A DNA stretch of 8,168 nucleotides, taken from an uncultured Pseudomonadota bacterium. Its GTDB lineage: Bacteria > Pseudomonadota > Gammaproteobacteria > Steroidobacterales > Steroidobacteraceae. The position numbers and the translations under genes were made by a program. Location of the stretch: assembly GCA_903910215.1 (NCBI GenBank), contig CAIVYV010000027.1:1-8168 (forward strand). The letters run 5' to 3'. Under the pieces are notes generated by a model, which was not told where the DNA came from, made no database searches, and worked only from the letters and a program-made list of their open reading frames with translations. Below are positions 7,021 to 8,168 of the stretch, one piece after another (positions within the stretch are counted from its first letter, which is position 1; each line of letters opens with the position of its first letter).

Positions 7021-7489
7021 TGCCGAGTTCGGCAAGATACTGCCAACGGTTGCGGTCACGGCGAGCTATCAGCAACTCGAAAACACGGTACTCGATCGCG
7101 AAGAGTTCACGATGGTGGCTGTGGGTTTTCGTTGGGCGTTATTCGATGGAGGGCAGGCTCGGCATCGAGCGGCGTCCTTGCGTCGATCGAGCGAGTCGGT
7201 ACGACAGCGGCGTAACGAGTTGGAATCGATCGTCCGTCTTGAGGTGCAGCAAGCGCAGCTCGGTATCGAGGCGGCGGATGCGCGCGTTGCACTGACCCGC
7301 GACGCGATTGCCGAGGCCAATGAAAATTTGCGAATCACACGCGATCTCTATGCCGAGAGTCTCGTCACCAATACTCAGGTGTTGGAGGCGATTGCTTTGC
7401 AGACGACGGCAGAAGGGCATGCAGCCGATGCTGTATTTGATGCCTCGATCGCGCGACTGCGCCTGCTCAAAGCCATCGGAGAGTTGTGA
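7019..7489 (+). pseudogene. TolC-family outer-membrane efflux protein, C-terminal remnant
   Basis: About 156 residues corresponding to the second half of an outer-membrane factor (usual length 430-480). Diagnostic pieces are RAEFGKILPTVAVTASY, then VGFRWALFDGGQARHRAA, a long charged helix (about VRQRRNELESIVRLEVQQAQ), and RDLYAESLVTNTQVLEA, which match the repeat hallmarks of the family. The signal peptide and first repeat are missing. The frame continues a little upstream to a stop at 6971, but those residues are antisense to the ArsR remnant, so the ATG at 7007 looks accidental. The product could not form the TolC trimeric barrel-tunnel in the usual way. Its stop overlaps the ATG of the next short frame (TGATG at 7487-7491), the normal arrangement for an efflux operon with a membrane fusion protein gene following. 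Confidence 0.75.
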
Positions 7490-7596
7490 TGTCGCGTGTC
7501 CGCGTGATGTTGATCTGCGCTGCGTTGATTGCACCGGGTGCGTTGAGAGTCCCACGGCGAGAACATCGCACCGGCCATCGCCAAAACCATCGGTGA
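7489..7596 (+). pseudogene. Leader of a secreted/membrane protein, perhaps a membrane fusion protein, truncated
   Basis: A 35-residue frame starting MSRVRVMLICAALIAPGAL, a basic N-terminus followed by a hydrophobic stretch that resembles a signal peptide or lipoprotein leader. After about residue 20 it turns into a basic, low-complexity tail (RVPRREHRTGHRQNHR) that looks like out-of-frame reading. It is coupled to the TolC-like fragment by a TGATG overlap. In intact efflux operons that place is commonly held by the periplasmic membrane fusion protein, so this may be its first residues; that is inference from position only. Confidence 0.45.
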
Positions 7597-7672
7597 GCGT
7601 TACCCTGTCGATCGTGCCACGGGTTTTCGTCTTGGAGACCCGCGCGGCATCGTGGTGGTGGAGTCGCGATAA
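7547..7672 (+). pseudogene. C-terminal remnant of an unrecognised protein
   Basis: An open stretch of 41 residues without a start codon of its own, ending in TAA at 7670-7672, five bases before the Rieske gene. It contains ENIAPAIAKTIGERYPVD, then FRLGDPRGIVVVESR. Composition and the short gap to the next gene make it look like the true C-terminus of a gene once upstream in the same operon. A TGA lies immediately before it in frame (7544-7546). I do not recognise the family. Confidence 0.4.
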
Positions 7673-7677
7673 GCCGG

Positions 7678-8168
7678 ATGGATGATCTTAAGGGTCCGCT
7701 CAAGGGCCTTGAACAAGCCTCAACCTTGCCGGCCACGGTCTACTGTGACGCCGACGTGGCGAGACGCGAGCGCGACGCGGTCTTCCGTCGTCATTGGCTA
7801 TATCTTGGCCACGAGTCTCAGTTGCCCGAGGCAGGTGCAAGCCTGTTCGCGGATGCGGCGGGTATGCCCATTGTGATCGTGCGTACGATTGAGGGGCTGC
7901 GTGCCTACGAGGCTGTCTGTCGGCATCGAGCAGGGCCTCTCGAAGCCTGTCACGCCGGTGGTAAGCAGTTTCTGCGCTGCCGATATCACGGCTGGTCCTA
8001 CGGCCAAGACGGCGCATTGATCAACGCGACTGAGATGCAAGGGTGTGAAGAGTTCGAGCCGGGTGAGGTTCGATTACCGGCTGTTGACCTGGCTAACTTG
8101 CAGGGTTTGATCTTCGCGAGATTAGCGCAAGGGCCGGTGAGCTTCGACTCGGCGACTGATGGCATACA
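7678..8168 (+). CDS. Rieske non-heme iron oxygenase, alpha subunit, N-terminal part (runs off window)
   Basis: The first 163 residues of an aromatic-ring-hydroxylating-type oxygenase alpha subunit, usually 380-450 long. The N-terminus has the family's ADVARRERDAVFRRHWLYLG segment followed by a QLPEAG turn. The [2Fe-2S] Rieske motif is complete: C81-R-H83, 17 residues, then C101-x2-H104 (CRYHGW). The catalytic mononuclear-iron domain lies beyond the window. Such enzymes take electrons from a reductase/ferredoxin and hydroxylate or demethylate organic substrates; the substrate is not predictable here. The ATG at 7678 is chosen because translation from it gives MDDLKGPL then family-like sequence. 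The ATG at 7682 is in another frame. No close Shine-Dalgarno is seen, and upstream is a truncated gene, so its native promoter may have been lost. Confidence 0.9.
   Translation, partial: MDDLKGPLKGLEQASTLPATVYCDADVARRERDAVFRRHWLYLGHESQLPEAGASLFADAAGMPIVIVRTIEGLRAYEAVCRHRAGPLEACHAGGKQFLRCRYHGWSYGQDGALINATEMQGCEEFEPGEVRLPAVDLANLQGLIFARLAQGPVSFDSATDGI

Noticed and set aside
6894..7046. N-terminal extension of the luciferase-like protein to 7046
   Set aside because: The 51 added residues are an out-of-frame reading of the ArsR remnant and are not family-like.
6900..7677. Insertion sequence or prophage explanation for the scrambled region
   Set aside because: No transposase, integrase, terminal inverted repeats or target duplications were seen; the pieces are explained by deletions between ordinary genes.

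Overview
The window reads as an F420-cofactor locus from a diderm, probably proteobacterial, moderately high-GC bacterium. The reasons are a TolC-type outer-membrane factor remnant, a MOFRL-type glycerate kinase, CofG and CofH joined on one chain as in aerobic bacteria, a stand-alone CofE, and a Rieske oxygenase. No rRNA, tRNA, CRISPR array, complete mobile element or convincing terminator was seen. The species cannot be named from this sequence.

Positions 1-5887 (+ strand) form one tightly packed operon: the C-terminal part of a glycerate kinase, npdG (F420:NADPH oxidoreductase), cofE (gamma-glutamyl ligase), cofD (phospholactate/phosphoglycerate transferase) and one 981-residue protein that joins CofC, CofG and CofH. 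Three of the four junctions are 4-base stop/start overlaps (ATGA, ATGA, GTGA) and the fourth is a 4-base gap. Together the genes cover every step from the deazaflavin Fo and an activated phospho-acid to polyglutamylated F420, plus its reduction with NADPH. The most notable points are the CofC-CofG-CofH fusion and the coupling of a glycerate kinase to the operon. The second raises the possibility that the side chain is built from phosphoglycerate (as in 3PG-F420) rather than phospholactate.

Positions 5868-6893 (- strand) hold a luciferase-like flavin/F420-dependent oxidoreductase of unknown substrate, a plausible user of the cofactor. Its 3' end overlaps the 3' end of the fusion gene by 20 bases.

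Positions 6894-7677 contain no intact gene. The stretch looks like stitched gene remnants: the last 37 residues of an ArsR-type regulator (- strand), the C-terminal part of a TolC-type protein (+), the first ~20 residues of a secreted or membrane protein coupled to it, and a 41-residue C-terminus of an unrecognised protein. Both joints look like internal deletions, or possibly assembly joins. From 7678 to the window end runs the N-terminal part of a Rieske non-heme iron oxygenase alpha subunit.
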